A stretch of 64,000 bases of DNA. Origin: Desulfitobacterium hafniense DCB-2 (GTDB taxonomy: Bacteria > Bacillota > Desulfitobacteriia > Desulfitobacteriales > Desulfitobacteriaceae). Positions 34,710 to 43,800 of this stretch are shown here, in pieces (within the stretch, counting starts at the first letter, position 1; every line of letters starts with the position of its first letter). Below the pieces are notes generated by a model. That model was not told where the DNA came from. It searched no databases and saw nothing but the letters and a program-made list of their open reading frames with translations. Location: positions 4,499,001 through 4,563,000 of the forward strand of contig NC_011830.1 in assembly GCF_000021925.1 (NCBI RefSeq), read 5' to 3'. The position numbers were made by a program, and so were the translations under genes.

Positions 34710-34982
34710 TCAACCTTGCGCATAGGCTAAAGCTGTAAATTGTCCGACAATCCATAGCTCTGTTGCCAATACTGTCTTAAGCACAAGTTCCTTGCCGGTA
34801 ATCGTTAACTGGCCTTCCGTTGTATGTAAAAGAATCTCTTCTGGCGTAAATTCAACGATTTCCAAGTAGTTTTCCACAAGAACTTCCTGACGGCCGGTAA
34901 CAGTAATACGCGGCCCGTTTCCGGCAACATCCGGGGGAAAATCCAGCGCTTCCCCTACATTTTTGGTGAGTTTATCCAACAT
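34710..34982 (-). CDS. yqfC: Sporulation protein YqfC
   Basis: 90 residues from ATG 34982 with GGGAGGAGG six bases upstream; a further upstream ATG at 35009 lies inside the hairpin. GPRITVTGRQEVLVENYLEIVEFTPEEILLHT is the YabP/YqfC family signature, linked to sporulation-specific expression. The ribosome-binding site is fully paired within a 15-bp stem (34986-35030), so translation may be controlled. Confidence 0.93.
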   Translation of the reverse strand: MLDKLTKNVGEALDFPPDVAGNGPRITVTGRQEVLVENYLEIVEFTPEEILLHTTEGQLTITGKELVLKTVLATELWIVGQFTALAYAQG

Positions 34983-34985
34983 AAA

Positions 34986-35030
34986 TAACCTCCTCCCTTC
35001 TAAAACCATGTTTATGAAGGAAGGAGGTTA
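34986..35030 (-). promoter_or_regulatory. Hairpin sequestering the yqfC ribosome-binding site
   Basis: In the minus-strand RNA UAACCUCCUUCCUUC (35030-35016) pairs over 15 bases, with one G-U pair, with GAAGGGAGGAGGUUA (35000-34986); the loop is 15 nt. The second arm contains the AGGAGG of yqfC, only 3 nt from its ATG. No T run follows, so it is not a normal terminator. Confidence 0.8.
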
Positions 35031-35098
35031 AATAGTCCAAGCTTGAAGGACAAAGCAGGCAAAAGATCTTACGGATTATGTCCTGATTCTACATCTGT

Positions 35099-35566
35099 TC
35101 ATTTTAACTGAAGCAGGACCTTCAGCAGCTCATCCGGTGAAGGAGGGCAGCCCGGAATCTTGATATCCACAGGTAACACTTCTCCCACACCATTATGGGC
35201 TGCATAAGCCTCTTTAAACATTCCCCCATCCAGGGCACAATCCCCTACGGCAATGATCTTTTTGGGGTTGGGGGTCCCTTCATAGGTTGCCAGCGCAGCC
35301 TGAATCAGATGAGTGGACATGGGGCCGGTGCACATCAGAATATCCGCGTGGCGCGGAGAAGCCACAAAATCCAACCCAAAGCGCTGCAAATCATAGATGG
35401 GGTTGAGAAGGGCAGACATTTCCCAATCACACCCGTTGCAGGAACCGCAATCCAGGTGCCGAATATGCCAGGATTGACGGAGGGAACGGAGGTGGGCCTC
35501 GCCCTGCTCCAATCGTTTTTCACTTAACCGACCCATCTTCAAGCTTCGTTTCAGCAAATTCCACAT
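35099..35566 (-). CDS. hyfI: Group 4 [NiFe] hydrogenase small subunit (HyfI/HycG, NuoB-like)
   Basis: 155 residues. Cysteines for the single proximal [4Fe-4S] cluster are seen in CGSCNGCDWE (residues 41-50), GDCALDGGMF (about 112) and KIPGCPPSP (about 142). It carries electrons between the ferredoxin side and the NiFe site of HyfG. It is the last gene of a six-gene operon. Small size without a signal peptide fits a cytoplasm-facing, membrane-attached complex. Confidence 0.93.
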   Translation of the reverse strand: MWNLLKRSLKMGRLSEKRLEQGEAHLRSLRQSWHIRHLDCGSCNGCDWEMSALLNPIYDLQRFGLDFVASPRHADILMCTGPMSTHLIQAALATYEGTPNPKKIIAVGDCALDGGMFKEAYAAHNGVGEVLPVDIKIPGCPPSPDELLKVLLQLK

Positions 35567-35583
35567 GAGCTTTTCCTCCCTTC

Positions 35584-37239
35584 CTAACGGTCACAACAGC
35601 TGTAGCATAGCTCAAAGCTCTTATTAATCAACGGGAAATCCGGAACAATGTTCCCCTGCACAGCCAAGGGAACTGCAGCCCAATTGGCATAGGAGGCTGA
35701 ACGAATCCGGCAGCGATAAATCTTCCCCTCATCATCCAGCATCAGCCAGATAACATCCGTTCCCCGGGGAGATTCGGCACAACCCCAGGCGAAAGAATAG
35801 GGCTGGGGTGAAAAAGGTTCTGAACCGTTAAGAGCAGAACCGCCCTGCTCCACTGTATCCTGTAAAAAATCTCCCTCAAGAAGTTCAGCAAGTAAGGCAA
35901 AACTTTGTTTCACTTCCCGCACCCGAACCATCAGCCGGCTCCAGACATCCCCTTCCTGCTCCACCTGAGGCTCCACCTTCAGCTCCTCATACAAAAGATG
36001 AGCATGGCGCTCCCTCCAGTCCTGGGAGATTCCTGAGGCACGAGCCGCCGGACCGGTGACTCCCAGGTCCAGGGCACTTTGCTTGCTTAGAACTCCGGTG
36101 GTTATCGCTCTCTGGCGAAACCCGTCATGCTCCAGAATCAGCGGCAGCCACTCTTCAAAATCCTGCTCCAGCTCAGCCAACCGCCTCTGCAGGTATGCCC
36201 TTTCCTCCCGTTGGGGGATCTTCTTGACTCCACCGGGGGTGATGTTTCCCCGCAGGAAACGGTGCCCGAATAACTGATGATTGAGACGCTGGAGCTGCTC
36301 TTTATTCTGCAAAGCATTCCCATTGCCCAGGGCAAAGCCCACTCCGGCGCAGAGGTTGCCGATATCCCCCACGTGATTATAAAGCCTTTCCAGCTCAGCC
36401 AGCACAGTCCGCCAGCCCAATATCCAGCGGGGAACCTCCATCCCCTTAAGCTTCTCCACCGCTTCACAATAGGCCAGGGCATGACTGACCGCACACACTC
36501 CACACACCCGCTCCACAATTTTTAATCCTTCTTCAAGATCCTTGCCTTCCAGAAGCTTCTCAATCCCTTTGTGAGTATAAAAAAGCTGGGCATCAAGATG
36601 CAGAACCGTTTCCCCAATGGTTTGAAAGCGGAAATGACCCGGTTCAATGATCCCGGCATGAACAGGTCCTACCGGAATTTCGAAGGTCCCCTCACCTTCA
36701 GCTTCAGTGAAAGAAAGGGGCTGAGGGTTGAAGGAGACTTCTTTCAGTGCCTCCCCTGGGCATTCGCCGCCTATAGAGACGGGGGTCTCAGGACAAGGTT
36801 TCCGCAAAGGATAGAAACCTTCTGTCCAGCCCGGATGAAGAACGAGAGGGCGCGGATCAGGATGCCCATCAGGGTGAAGCCCCAGCAGATCCCTTACCTC
36901 ACGTTCCGGCCAGTTCAGAGCCGGACAAAGAAGGGTTAAGGAAGGAAAGCTCTTCTCGATTCCCCGGGCTCCTAAAGTAAGGGTGAAATCACCGGGGAAT
37001 TGGAGGAGCAGATAGATCACAAAACCATGACCTAAGCTGCGTTCATCATTTCCTACATGGGTCATCAGCAAAGGACGGCTTGGAACCTTCAGCCAGAGCT
37101 GCTCCATGACCTCAGGCAGGCAAGCAGGCTTCAGCCAAACCAGTCCTTCATTTTTTGTCCAGAGACCAAAGGAAAAATCCTCCGGTTGCTTAAGTACCCG
37201 CTCTTCAAAATAATTGCGTAAGCTTGCCGAACTCTCCAT
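35584..37239 (-). CDS. hyfG: Group 4 [NiFe] hydrogenase large subunit (HyfG/HycE, NuoC-NuoD fusion)
   Basis: 551 residues from ATG 37239 (GGGGTGGGGAG upstream; an earlier GTG is inside this run). Residues 1-160 are a NuoC-like module and the rest is NuoD/HycE-like. The Ni-Fe ligand motifs are RVCGVCAVSH (near 245) and CYSCCDR at the very C-terminus. The chain ends right after the Arg at which HycE is normally cleaved, so no maturation peptide is encoded. It overlaps hyfF by 35 bp. The complex is predicted to couple hydrogen chemistry to proton or sodium movement. Confidence 0.93.
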   Translation of the reverse strand: MESSASLRNYFEERVLKQPEDFSFGLWTKNEGLVWLKPACLPEVMEQLWLKVPSRPLLMTHVGNDERSLGHGFVIYLLLQFPGDFTLTLGARGIEKSFPSLTLLCPALNWPEREVRDLLGLHPDGHPDPRPLVLHPGWTEGFYPLRKPCPETPVSIGGECPGEALKEVSFNPQPLSFTEAEGEGTFEIPVGPVHAGIIEPGHFRFQTIGETVLHLDAQLFYTHKGIEKLLEGKDLEEGLKIVERVCGVCAVSHALAYCEAVEKLKGMEVPRWILGWRTVLAELERLYNHVGDIGNLCAGVGFALGNGNALQNKEQLQRLNHQLFGHRFLRGNITPGGVKKIPQREERAYLQRRLAELEQDFEEWLPLILEHDGFRQRAITTGVLSKQSALDLGVTGPAARASGISQDWRERHAHLLYEELKVEPQVEQEGDVWSRLMVRVREVKQSFALLAELLEGDFLQDTVEQGGSALNGSEPFSPQPYSFAWGCAESPRGTDVIWLMLDDEGKIYRCRIRSASYANWAAVPLAVQGNIVPDFPLINKSFELCYSCCDR

Positions 37240-38704
37240 ACTCCCCACCCCTTCCCAGAATCAATTCCACAACCTGATTTAAGGCCTGGTTGAGGGGTTC
37301 CGGAACGAACACTCCCAACATCAGGACCAGAATCATGGGAACAGCTAACCAAAGCACTTCTTTGCCTTCTCCCTTATCTTTCAAGCAGCGTTCACCCGGT
37401 GTACCAAACAGCATCCCCAAAAAGTGATAAAGGAACCCCGCAAAAATAACCGCTAAAAATAAAGCCGTTAGAAAACCTAAGATCGGGTGATGATTCTGGA
37501 AGAATCCGGCCATGATGCTGATTTCAGAACGGAAGGTTCCAAAGGGCGGCATCCCCGTAATAGCCAGCAAACCCATAAACAGAATCCCACCCGTATAAGG
37601 CCATAAGCTCATAACACCTCGAATCTTGGGGATCTGGCGAGTACCCATCATCTGCACCACACGGCCAACAACCACAAAGAGATTGGCCTTTGTCAATGCA
37701 TGAAGAATGAGATGAAAACAGGCCCCCCACACAGCAAGAGGAGTGCCCAGTCCCAAGCCCAAAGCGATAATCCCCATATGCTCCACACTGGAGTAAGCCA
37801 GGAGGCGTTTAATGTCTTTTTGCAAAAGAATAAAAGCCACCATAGCACCAAGAGAGATTAATCCAAAGACAAGCAGCAGCTTTCCGGAAAAATCCGGGCC
37901 CAGACCTGTTTGGCGGACCAGGATATGCCAGCGCAGAATGGCATATAGAGCACAGTTAAGCAAAACCCCGGATAATAAGGCACTGACCGGAGAAGGGGCT
38001 TGGCTATGGGCATCCGGCAGCCAGGGGTGCATAGGAACAAAGCCAACCTTAGCCCCATATCCGATAAAAGCAAAAATACAGCCCAACTTGACTAAGGCCG
38101 GATCCAATTGGGGGGCCATTCCCACCAGAAGTCTCCAGTCCAGAGCAGCCAGGCTATAGCCATTGATCCGCCCTGATGCTGCATAGAGAATCATCGTTCC
38201 CAACAAAGCAAAGCTGATGCCCACCGTACAAAGAACGATATATTTCCAGGCGGCTTCAACAGCGGTTTTTTCCCGATAAAAGCCCACCAGGAGAGCCGTC
38301 GCCAACGTCGTCCCTTCTATGCCTACCCACAAGAGTCCCAAGTTGGGAGTACTGACCACCCAAAGCATGGTACCGATAAACATCCAGACCCAGAAGTAAT
38401 ACCGGGGCAGCCGGCTTTGGGGGACCTTCCCTGCTGCTACCTCATGCTCCATATAAGAAAAGGAATACACAATCACATAAGCGGCAATCACCACAATCAC
38501 ACCGAGAAGCAAGGCACTCAAAGCATCCCAGGAAAAAAATCCTCCCCAAATGCTTTGCGGGCCCTGGCCGAACACCCGCAGAATCATTTCCCCAGCCAGC
38601 CCAAGCAGGGCTATGAGCGCCAAACTATTGAACAGCCTCAATGCCCGGCTGCTTGTGGAGATCAACATACAAAAAGCTGCCACAATGGCAACAACTATAA
38701 ACAT
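37205..38704 (-). CDS. hyfF: Hydrogenase-4 component F (antiporter-like membrane subunit)
   Basis: 499 residues with about 14 membrane helices of the Mrp/NuoL-M-N type. The motif GFVPMHPWLPDAHSQAPSPVSALLSGVLLN (about residues 215-245) carries the conserved broken-helix region, and further Lys/His residues for ion translocation are present. Encoded between hyfE and hyfG. Confidence 0.94.
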   Translation of the reverse strand: MFIVVAIVAAFCMLISTSSRALRLFNSLALIALLGLAGEMILRVFGQGPQSIWGGFFSWDALSALLLGVIVVIAAYVIVYSFSYMEHEVAAGKVPQSRLPRYYFWVWMFIGTMLWVVSTPNLGLLWVGIEGTTLATALLVGFYREKTAVEAAWKYIVLCTVGISFALLGTMILYAASGRINGYSLAALDWRLLVGMAPQLDPALVKLGCIFAFIGYGAKVGFVPMHPWLPDAHSQAPSPVSALLSGVLLNCALYAILRWHILVRQTGLGPDFSGKLLLVFGLISLGAMVAFILLQKDIKRLLAYSSVEHMGIIALGLGLGTPLAVWGACFHLILHALTKANLFVVVGRVVQMMGTRQIPKIRGVMSLWPYTGGILFMGLLAITGMPPFGTFRSEISIMAGFFQNHHPILGFLTALFLAVIFAGFLYHFLGMLFGTPGERCLKDKGEGKEVLWLAVPMILVLMLGVFVPEPLNQALNQVVELILGRGGEYGEFGKLTQLF

Positions 38705-38713
38705 TCAGCTTTC

Positions 38714-39370
38714 CTACCCTTTCAAAGAATTAAGCCGCTCAACATTCAGCGAGTCAAACTTCAGAATCATCCGCTGGGCCAGGACCCCTAAAATTAAAAC
38801 CCCGATTAAAACATCGAAGATCACCCCTACTTCCACTAAAAGAGGCATACCGCTGGTGAGCAGGAAACCCGCTAAAAAGATTCCATTATCAATCAAGAGA
38901 ATTCCTACTACTTGAACCAAGGCTACTTTGCGAATCACCATAAGCAACAGCCCATAAAAAAGCAAGGCAAAAGCAATGGCCAAACCATTACGCAGTGCAG
39001 GCTCCACTAAGGAGAGCAGCGGTTGAGTTATGGCATAGGCCAGGATGGTTAAGGCCGCTGCCGCCACCAGGGAAGAGGTTCGGTGAAGAAAGACTTCTCC
39101 TACCCATTGGGTGTGGGATAGATCGGCGGTACGTTTTAGCACCCAAGGAATCACTCCTCCCTTGACCAATAAAGAGAGGAGAGCAATGGCAAGGATCTCC
39201 CATTCGGATTCTTTTACTCCTTCCAGGAAAATCAGCGCTGAGAGAAATACTGCCTGCCAAGTCCAACCCATCAGGGCTTTCTTCAGTTTGACACAACCGA
39301 CTATATAGAGACCGAGGGCTAAAAGAGCAAAGAGCACCAGCTGTTGAAGATTTTCCAACGTTCCTTCCAC
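38714..39370 (-). CDS. hyfE: Hydrogenase-4 component E (NuoK-like membrane subunit)
   Basis: 218 residues from GTG 39370 with AAGGGGGGA upstream, one base after the hyfC stop. About seven helices; the C-terminal half is NuoK-like (GILLIDNGIFLAGFLLTSGMPLLVEVGVIFDVLIGVLILG). HyfE has no counterpart in hydrogenase-3, so this operon belongs to the hydrogenase-4 type. Confidence 0.92.
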   Translation of the reverse strand: MEGTLENLQQLVLFALLALGLYIVGCVKLKKALMGWTWQAVFLSALIFLEGVKESEWEILAIALLSLLVKGGVIPWVLKRTADLSHTQWVGEVFLHRTSSLVAAAALTILAYAITQPLLSLVEPALRNGLAIAFALLFYGLLLMVIRKVALVQVVGILLIDNGIFLAGFLLTSGMPLLVEVGVIFDVLIGVLILGVLAQRMILKFDSLNVERLNSLKG

Positions 39371-39371
39371 G

Positions 39372-40358
39372 TCATATCCCCCCTTTCGTAATCCAAAGAG
39401 TTAAGAGAGCCAAGACAGCCGCGGCCAAACCCATAGCCAGGACATTGGGAATCCGAAAAAGTCTGACTTTAACATTGATGCTCTCCAGGGTAGCAAAGAA
39501 GGTACCCAGTAAAGCGAGGAAACCGATCTGGAGAATTCCATGGCTAAGCAATATCCCAAAAGGAATTCCCCCGCTCCAGCTGTTCATAACCTGAATATTC
39601 ACAGGTAAAATCAAGAAAGCCAGCAGTTGCAGCAAAAGCAATTGCTTCAACTGTTCCGCCCAAGTCAGAAAACCTAAAGAGGGGCCCGAGTAATCCAAGA
39701 GCATTCCTTCGTGAATCATCGTCAATTCCAGATGGGTATCGGGGTTATCGACCGGAATCCTCCCCAGCTCGGCGATGACGATCACAAAAAGAGCGAACAA
39801 GGCAAGAATCCGGGGCGTTTCAAAGATGGATAGCCCTTGCAGCGCAGCGCTCATTCCCACGAGCGAAGTCGTCTCTGTCATCAGGGCCAGGACGGCCAGG
39901 CTCAGAATAAATCCAGGTTCCACTAAAGCTGCTACGAAAACCTCACGACTGCTTCCCATACCGCCAAAGGTTCCCCCCGCATCCAGGCCGGCAAGAGCCA
40001 GAAAGAACCGGGCCAGACCTAGGCTTGCCGCCAGCCAAAACAGAGAACCCATGGAGTGGATGGGCGCCCATCCCCAGGGACCGGGAACAACACAACCGGC
40101 AAGGATCGTACTTCCTAAAACAAGGGAAGGCGTAACCAGGAAGATCCAGGAAGCATGCTCTGAGACAACCTCCTCTTTCCTCATGTACTTCCAAAGATCC
40201 CGGTAAGGCTGGAAGAGGGACGGTCCCTGGCGCATCTGCCAAAAGGCTTTTACTTTCTTTATCCAGCCTTGCAGTAAAGGCGCAGCCAACAAAAATATCA
40301 GCAAGTGCAGCATGGAAAAGAAGATTATTCCACCATTCCATTCTCCAAAATTCAACAT
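39372..40358 (-). CDS. hyfC: Hydrogenase-4 component C (NuoH-like membrane subunit)
   Basis: 328 residues with eight membrane helices. The conserved NuoH/HycD loop ELGRIPVDNPDTHLELTMIHEGMLLDYSGP (about residues 205-235) provides acidic residues of the quinone-like/ion channel region. It connects the peripheral arm to the antiporter-like subunits. Confidence 0.95.
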   Translation of the reverse strand: MLNFGEWNGGIIFFSMLHLLIFLLAAPLLQGWIKKVKAFWQMRQGPSLFQPYRDLWKYMRKEEVVSEHASWIFLVTPSLVLGSTILAGCVVPGPWGWAPIHSMGSLFWLAASLGLARFFLALAGLDAGGTFGGMGSSREVFVAALVEPGFILSLAVLALMTETTSLVGMSAALQGLSIFETPRILALFALFVIVIAELGRIPVDNPDTHLELTMIHEGMLLDYSGPSLGFLTWAEQLKQLLLLQLLAFLILPVNIQVMNSWSGGIPFGILLSHGILQIGFLALLGTFFATLESINVKVRLFRIPNVLAMGLAAAVLALLTLWITKGGI

Positions 40359-40370
40359 CCTCTTTCCCCC

Positions 40371-42287
40371 TTACATAGTCCAAATCAACACAACCACTAA
40401 GGTGATCAGAATATAAGCTAAATAGGTGTGAATACTGCCGGTTTGCAGGATGCGAACTCGTTCTGCACACCGCAAAAGCAACTTCATGGCAGGCCGATAG
40501 AACACTTCCTCCGTCATCTCACGGGTTCGGCCGCGATAGTGCAAGGACTGTAACACATAGGGGGTTTCCCCAAACTTTTTATCAATAATGGGGCGAAAGG
40601 CCAAAACCTTTTTCAGGGCTATCCGCAAGGGCATGGTTATCCCTAAGCCCGTGTATTGCATACGAGGGGTTAAAGGCACACCACAGTTCCAGGTCCCTGC
40701 TACTCTCTTGCGCTTTCTTGCGGATAACTGATAGAGTGTCACTGAAAAAAGGCCTAACAGCAAGATGTAAGGGGTGATCAGGTTAAAGAAATCTGCCCAA
40801 AGCGGCAGAGCTAAACTGTCGGTGAGTGGAGAATCGCTTGTATCTTTCAACACGTGAATGGGGACACTTATTAGTTTCCAAAGGCCTTGAGGATACAGCG
40901 TTGCCAGGAGGGTCAGCATCATGGCCATTGCCATAGATACCGTCTGAGGCCAAGGCAGCTCCTGAGCATTTGCAGCATTTGCCGACCGAGCCTGCCCCAG
41001 GAAGGCTCCGGCAAACCACTTCACCATAGTTGCCAGAGCTAAGGCAGAAATAAACGCCAAAGCTGCCAGGCTCAAGGGCAGGGCCAGCTTGAACAGTCCC
41101 CCTTCCACTTGAACGGAAGTCTTCCATAAGGCGTGAAATAGCAACCATTCCCCCCAAAAACCTCCCAAGGGTGGAAGCGCGGAAAGCCCCACAGCGCCAA
41201 CCATTGCCCACAAGCCCGTCCTGGGCATTTTCTTAAGTAAACCACCCATTTGGTCAAGTCTTTTTGTATGTGTTGCCTGGATGATATTTCCCGCGGCCAT
41301 AAACAAGCCGGACTTAAAAAGGAGATGATGAATCCCATGCCAGAAGAAAGCAGCCAGGGCAAGGACCACTAGGTCCGAATAGCCCAGGGTCCGGGCAATC
41401 ATGGCCGTTCCTAAAGCCATCGTAAGAATACCCATATTCTCTACTGTGGAATAAGCCAACAAACGCTTTACATCCTGTTCTACACAAGCATAGAGAATTC
41501 CGATAAAAGCAGAGAGCACTCCGAGTGCCAGCATTAACCCGCCCCACCAAAGTTCCATGGGGGCCAGGGTCAACCACACCCATCTCATCATCATATAGAG
41601 AGCAATTTTAACCATCACCCCGGACATTAATGCGGACACTGGAGAAGGGGCAACGGGATGAGCGTAGGGAAGCCAGATATGAAAAGGCACCAACCCCGCC
41701 TTCGTACCAAAACCAATCAGAAAGCATAGAAAAAGACCGTTCTTTTCCCCCGGACTTAAAGTCGGGGTTATGGCAGCCCAATCCCCATAGAGAAAACTTC
41801 CGGTCTTACTGTAAAGATAGAGAACTGCCGCAATCAAAAAAACCGTTCCCACATGGGTCATGACAAAATAAATGAACGCCGCCCGACGATTGGAGCTCTC
41901 TTCGTGTTCATATATCACCAGCAAGAACGAAAAAAGGGACATGAGTTCCCAAAGAAAAAGAAAATAGAAGCCATTGTTGACGATTAAAACTCCAGCCATA
42001 CTCCCCAGAAAAGCTGCCCAGGATAAGGAAAAGGAGAGGAGAGAACGCTTCCCCTCATAATCTTTCATATAGCCCAGACCATAGAGAGATGCAATACCTT
42101 GCCCAAGCAAGAGCACTAAAAGGAAGAAGGCTGTCAATCCATCGCAAGAAAAGCCTTCCCCATGCCATTGCCCTGAAAAGTTGTCCATATGGAAATTCCA
42201 ACCCAGAAAGAGAATGCCCAGGATTGCTATCATTAAGGATAGACCCATGGTTCCTACCCGAATACCCCGCTCTATGTTTATCATCAC
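40371..42287 (-). CDS. hyfB: Hydrogenase-4 component B (NuoL/N-like antiporter subunit)
   Basis: 638 residues, first gene of the operon, ATG 42287 with GGAATGAGG upstream. About 15 membrane helices including GLVPFHIWLPYAHPVAPSPVSALMSGVMVKIALY (about 200-235). The C-terminal part is the cytoplasmic extension typical of HyfB. With HyfF it forms a second antiporter-like channel, giving potential for two ion-pumping sites. Confidence 0.94.
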   Translation of the reverse strand: MMINIERGIRVGTMGLSLMIAILGILFLGWNFHMDNFSGQWHGEGFSCDGLTAFFLLVLLLGQGIASLYGLGYMKDYEGKRSLLSFSLSWAAFLGSMAGVLIVNNGFYFLFLWELMSLFSFLLVIYEHEESSNRRAAFIYFVMTHVGTVFLIAAVLYLYSKTGSFLYGDWAAITPTLSPGEKNGLFLCFLIGFGTKAGLVPFHIWLPYAHPVAPSPVSALMSGVMVKIALYMMMRWVWLTLAPMELWWGGLMLALGVLSAFIGILYACVEQDVKRLLAYSTVENMGILTMALGTAMIARTLGYSDLVVLALAAFFWHGIHHLLFKSGLFMAAGNIIQATHTKRLDQMGGLLKKMPRTGLWAMVGAVGLSALPPLGGFWGEWLLFHALWKTSVQVEGGLFKLALPLSLAALAFISALALATMVKWFAGAFLGQARSANAANAQELPWPQTVSMAMAMMLTLLATLYPQGLWKLISVPIHVLKDTSDSPLTDSLALPLWADFFNLITPYILLLGLFSVTLYQLSARKRKRVAGTWNCGVPLTPRMQYTGLGITMPLRIALKKVLAFRPIIDKKFGETPYVLQSLHYRGRTREMTEEVFYRPAMKLLLRCAERVRILQTGSIHTYLAYILITLVVVLIWTM

Positions 42288-42545
42288 AACCTCATTCCTT
42301 CCAGCATAAAAATAATTGTACTACAACACAAACAACTTCTAAGGTTGGACAAGTTGCCTATAAGTAATTGTTATATAACACGCACCTCCTAATCTTACCC
42401 CTTTTCCATCTCAACACACAAGTAGCGAAAGCTTGCATTTTCCTGCTTATTCCCCCTGATCCATAGCTCCTGGGTAATTGAGTCGTCATTCCACTCCCTA
42501 GCCTTCTAAATCAAGCTTAAACCCGCAAATTCAATTTTATTGCGC
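42288..42545. other. hyf upstream region
   Basis: About 260 bp with no gene. On the minus strand a TACAAT box lies near 42325 but no good -35 box is at the right distance, and a self-complementary GTTATATAAC lies near 42369. No obvious sigma-54 or FNR site was found, so the hyf promoter remains undefined. Confidence 0.4.
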
Positions 42546-42573
42546 AAAAAACACACCCAAAAACTTGGGTGTG
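42546..42573 (-). terminator. Terminator after the GDSL hydrolase gene
   Basis: CACACCCAA-loop-TTGGGTGTG with TTTTTT on its 3' side (minus strand), 25 bp after the stop codon at 42598. It separates this gene from the hyf operon. Confidence 0.93.
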
Positions 42574-42597
42574 CTTTCCGCCTATTCAGATGACTCA

Positions 42598-43209
42598 TTA
42601 ATATCGGGCAAAGAGCTCTGCCATTACCTGGTGTCCCGCCAGATTAGGATGAATATGGTCGGAGCTGAGCAGCAGCATTTCCTGGCCGCTAAATGCCTTG
42701 GCAACCGGCACCACAACTCCTCCACATTGTCTGGCCATTTGCGTGACACTATGATTGGCCTGTTTGAGCAAAGTATAAGCAAAAAGATTGGTTTGCTTAT
42801 CCATAGGGGGTAAGGGATTATAGATACTGGCTATCTTGAGCATGGTTAATGAATTAACCCTTCTTATCTTATCCCCCAATAACATAAGATTTTGTTGGAA
42901 ATCCCGCAAAGTCAGCTCAGGGTTGACCCATTGGCCTAAAGCTAAACCCTTGCCAAGGGCGAGCAGATCGTTTGAGCCAATGGTCACCGTAATGACTCTG
43001 GCCTGCAGAATTAAACGCTGTACATGGGGCTGTTCGACCATAGCAACCAGTTGGCCGCTTGTCAGACCATTAACCCCCAGATTCTCATAGCCTAGATTCG
43101 GAAAGCAGGACAACAAGGTTGAATAATACAGGGTAGCAAACGAACAATTGAGCCCCACCCCATAACCTGTCGTTAACGAGTCACCTAAGGCCAGATAGAT
43201 ACCATGCAT
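42598..43209 (-). CDS. SGNH/GDSL-family hydrolase
   Basis: 203 residues from ATG 43209 (an upstream GTG lies inside the AAAGGTGG ribosome-binding site). Block I GDSLTTGYG (about residue 9), block III GSND (about 81) and block V SSDHIHPNLAGH near the C-terminus give the Ser-Asp-His triad. No signal peptide is visible, so it is probably a cytoplasmic esterase or lysophospholipase-like enzyme. It stands alone with its own terminator. The substrate cannot be predicted. Confidence 0.9.
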   Translation of the reverse strand: MHGIYLALGDSLTTGYGVGLNCSFATLYYSTLLSCFPNLGYENLGVNGLTSGQLVAMVEQPHVQRLILQARVITVTIGSNDLLALGKGLALGQWVNPELTLRDFQQNLMLLGDKIRRVNSLTMLKIASIYNPLPPMDKQTNLFAYTLLKQANHSVTQMARQCGGVVVPVAKAFSGQEMLLLSSDHIHPNLAGHQVMAELFARY

Positions 43210-43279
43210 AGGGCTTGCTACCACCTTTCAATGTGCTCCTTACATAAATTATGCACCAAGCACCCGATATGGTAATCAA

Positions 43280-43738
43280 TTACTCCTGAGCCACGTTCAC
43301 CCAGTCTGTTGCCACAAGCTCTGCCAATTCCGCGACGGTCAGCTTTACAGCCGCATCAGGAGCGCCGGCAGCCGGATAGACTACAGAGTACTCCTTTAAT
43401 GATTGATCCAAATAAACGGGAATTTCCTGGCTTAAGCCAAAAGGACAGACCCCTCCCACCGGATGCCCGGTCATCGCCAATACCTGATCAACCGCAGGCA
43501 TTTTGGGCTTCCCTTTGAAGGTATCCTTAAACTTCCGGTTATCCAGCCTCTTATCCCCGGCCATGAGCACCATGACAAAATCATCATGAACCTGGAGCAG
43601 AAGAGACTTGGCAATTTCCCCCGGGGTAACACCCAAGGATTCGGCAGCCTTGGCAACCGTACTGATATCTTTAAACTTCAGAATAGGTACCTTCATTTCC
43701 TTACTATGAAAAAATTCCTTCACCATTTCAACTGACAT
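43280..43738 (-). CDS. YbaK/EbsC-family aminoacyl-tRNA deacylase
   Basis: 152 residues of the YbaK/ProX domain. Characteristic segments are KSLLLQVHDDFVMVLMAGDKRLDNRKFK and MTGHPVGGVCPFGLSQEIPVYLD, the latter the conserved GG-PFG loop. Members hydrolyse mischarged tRNAs such as Cys-tRNA(Pro), or D-amino acid and related adducts. The exact substrate is unknown. It is a single-gene unit ahead of a bidirectional terminator. Confidence 0.9.
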   Translation of the reverse strand: MSVEMVKEFFHSKEMKVPILKFKDISTVAKAAESLGVTPGEIAKSLLLQVHDDFVMVLMAGDKRLDNRKFKDTFKGKPKMPAVDQVLAMTGHPVGGVCPFGLSQEIPVYLDQSLKEYSVVYPAAGAPDAAVKLTVAELAELVATDWVNVAQE

Positions 43739-43758
43739 AATGACCTCCTTAACATGTT

Positions 43759-43794
43759 AAAAGCCTGATTGCTAAACTATGCAATCAGGCTTTT
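43759..43794. terminator. Bidirectional terminator between yqeY and ybaK-like gene
   Basis: AAAAGCCTGATTGC / GCAATCAGGCTTTT, perfect 14-bp arms with an 8-nt loop and T runs on both strands. It follows the yqeY stop on the minus strand. Confidence 0.93.
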
Positions 43795-43800
43795 AGTGAG

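Noticed and set aside
42330..42390. Seven-codon leader peptide upstream of hyfB (GTG after AGGAGGTGC)
   Set aside because: Spacing between the ribosome-binding site and GTG is only 3 bases and no attenuator follows.
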